Of a stretch of 64,000 nucleotides of DNA, positions 62,792 through 64,000 are shown piece by piece. A program made the position numbers and the translations under genes. The notes beneath the pieces were generated by a model, which saw only the letters and a list, made by a program, of their open reading frames with translations, was not told the origin of the DNA and searched no databases. Source of the stretch: Chloroflexota bacterium (lineage in GTDB: Bacteria > Chloroflexota > Chloroflexia > Chloroflexales > Roseiflexaceae); assembly GCA_013388755.1 (NCBI GenBank), contig JACAEQ010000057.1:1-64000 (forward strand), in the 5' to 3' direction. Numbering within the stretch: the stretch's first letter is position 1; each line of letters starts with the position of its first letter.

Positions 62792-64000
62792 ATGAGCATC
62801 ACAATCTACAATACCCTCACCCGGACGCTTGAGCCGCTAGAGACGCTCGAGCCCGGTGTGGTGAAAATGTACGTCTGTGGCGTCACAGTCTATGATCGCG
62901 CGCATATCGGCCACGCGATGTCGGCAATCGTCTTCGACGTGGTGCGGCGTTACCTGGAGTATCGTGGTTATAGCGTGCGCCACGTGGTGAATTTTACCGA
63001 CGTGGACGACAAAATCATCAATCGCGCCAATGAGCTTGGACGTGATCCGAAGGAACTGGCTGAGACGTACGTCGCCGAGTTTCTGGAAGACCTCGATGCA
63101 CTCAACGTGAAACGTGCCGTCAGTTATCCGCGCGCGACCGAAACAATGCGTGAGATTCAGCAATTCATCTCCGATCTGATCGAACGCGATCATGCCTATG
63201 TGGTTGATGGCGATGTCTACTTCCGTGTCGCCACGGCCGCCGATTATGGCAAGCTTTCGCGGCGCAGCCTCGATGATATGATTGCTGGTAATCGTATCGG
63301 CGTGGATGAGCGCAAGGAACACCCGGCCGACTTTGCGTTGTGGAAGGCTGCCAAACCCGGTGAGCCTTCCTGGGAGAGCCCATGGGGGCCGGGGCGCCCC
63401 GGCTGGCACATTGAGTGCTCGGCGATGAACCTGGCGTATCTTGGTGAGCAGATCGATATTCACGGTGGCGGCACCGATCTGATCTTTCCCCATCATGAGA
63501 ATGAAATTGCCCAGACCGAGAGCCTGACCGGTAAACCATTTGCGCGCTACTGGATGCATAATGGCATGCTGCAAATCCAGACGAAGCTCGCCGATGGCAC
63601 GTATAAACTGGAAAAGATGTCCAAGTCGCTGGGTAATGTCGTGACCATTCGCGAGTTTCTGGTGACATATCCGCCTGATGTCCTGCGCCTGACGGTTCTT
63701 TCCAGTTCGTACCGTAGCCCGCTCGCGTTTGGCGCAGAGATTGCGGCCGATCAGGAGCGGAAGCTGGCGCGGTTGCGTTCGGCGCTGGAGCCGCCCACTG
63801 GCGACACGGAGGCCGGCCCGGCGGTCGAACCGCTGACAGCGACGATTGAGAGCGTTCGTGAACGTTTCGTCGCGGCAATGGACGATGATTTCAATACTGC
63901 CGGGGCACTGGCGGCGCTGTTCGATCTTGTGCGCGCTATCAATACTGCTCGTGACGCCGGTGCTGGTGGGGCGCCGTTCCACGCAGCGCAGGCAACGCTG
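62792..64000 (+). CDS. cysS: Cysteine-tRNA ligase, 3' end beyond window
   Basis: The first 403 residues are present and the frame is open to the window edge. Class I signature region [20 protein letters not shown] includes the HIGH-like motif HIGH. The zinc-site residues are [17 protein letters not shown] and [10 protein letters not shown], and the KMSKS loop is EKMSKSLG. It joins Cys to tRNA-Cys. Only 6 bp separate it from cysE, so supply and use of cysteine are likely coexpressed. Confidence 0.93.
   Translation, partial: MSITIYNTLTRTLEPLETLEPGVVKMYVCGVTVYDRAHIGHAMSAIVFDVVRRYLEYRGYSVRHVVNFTDVDDKIINRANELGRDPKELAETYVAEFLEDLDALNVKRAVSYPRATETMREIQQFISDLIERDHAYVVDGDVYFRVATAADYGKLSRRSLDDMIAGNRIGVDERKEHPADFALWKAAKPGEPSWESPWGPGRPGWHIECSAMNLAYLGEQIDIHGGGTDLIFPHHENEIAQTESLTGKPFARYWMHNGMLQIQTKLADGTYKLEKMSKSLGNVVTIREFLVTYPPDVLRLTVLSSSYRSPLAFGAEIAADQERKLARLRSALEPPTGDTEAGPAVEPLTATIESVRERFVAAMDDDFNTAGALAALFDLVRAINTARDAGAGGAPFHAAQATL

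Overview
The window is high-GC bacterial chromosome, densely packed on both strands. Operons are short and gaps are filled with GC-rich interspersed repeats. Gene content points to a filamentous or thermophilic member of the Chloroflexota, class Chloroflexia, with a Roseiflexus-like genome the best guess. The pointers are HoxEFUYH bidirectional hydrogenase, a tungsten-type aldehyde ferredoxin oxidoreductase with its own radical SAM maturase, STAND-type NTPase debris, many lipoproteins with Pro/Thr-rich linkers, and the palindromic repeat families. This placement is inference; no rRNA or other phylogenetic marker is present. No tRNA, rRNA, CRISPR array, transposase or phage gene was found.

Region by region. 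(1) 1-6200: repeats, a tandem-fused solute-binding lipoprotein, then wreckage of STAND NTPase genes on both strands beside a 52-aa ORF. (2) 6299-9152: ACR3-type arsenite exporter and a GH20 hexosaminidase lipoprotein. (3) 9651-17080: tungsten-enzyme island with aldehyde ferredoxin oxidoreductase, a stand-alone DUF1952-like protein ending GGG, an AbrB/radical-SAM/SPASM maturase, MoaD, MoeA and a MoeA-PBP fusion. (4) 17681-21259: PhnD-PhnC-PhnE-PhnE type ABC importer. (5) 29327 down to 21547, minus strand: hoxEFUYH, its maturation protease, an iron-type alcohol dehydrogenase, and a protoglobin fused to a MoaD-like ubiquitin fold. (6) 29673-35724: double-VWA membrane protein, repeat-filled gap, GH127 glycosidase, small four-helix membrane protein. 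(7) 36209-45388: metallophosphoesterase, FAD oxidoreductase, peroxiredoxin, SPL-like radical SAM protein, inositol-phosphatase, small lipoprotein, NYN RNase-like protein, DUF4097 protein, golvesin-type secreted protein, HD hydrolase. (8) 45422-57236: GH13 alpha-glucosidase, DUF4139 protein, beta-lactamase-like lipoprotein, GalT/HIT-like transferase, HtrA protease, hybrid histidine kinase, eIF2B-like protein. (9) 57237-64000: nested MITE-like repeats, a cell-wall hydrolase pair, a coiled-coil protein, a glycosylase remnant, FmdB-like zinc ribbon, cysE, and cysS running off the window.

How it fits together. Regions 3 and 5 are the most coherent. Region 3 carries a pterin metalloenzyme and most of what is needed to insert its metal and activate it. 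Region 5 couples H2 to NAD(P) and sits beside an NAD-type alcohol dehydrogenase, so reducing power can pass between H2, NAD(P)H and alcohol/aldehyde, while the AOR interconverts aldehyde and acid. Ubiquitin-like sulfur-carrier folds appear in both islands: MoaD ending GG, DUF1952-like ending GGG, and a globin-linked MoaD-like domain ending PPGR. The globin-MoaD fusion, encoded at the end of a hydrogenase operon, is the strongest candidate here for an undescribed system.

At least four short non-autonomous repeat families (called R1-R4 here) occupy most long gaps. One R4 copy is inserted inside an R1 copy.
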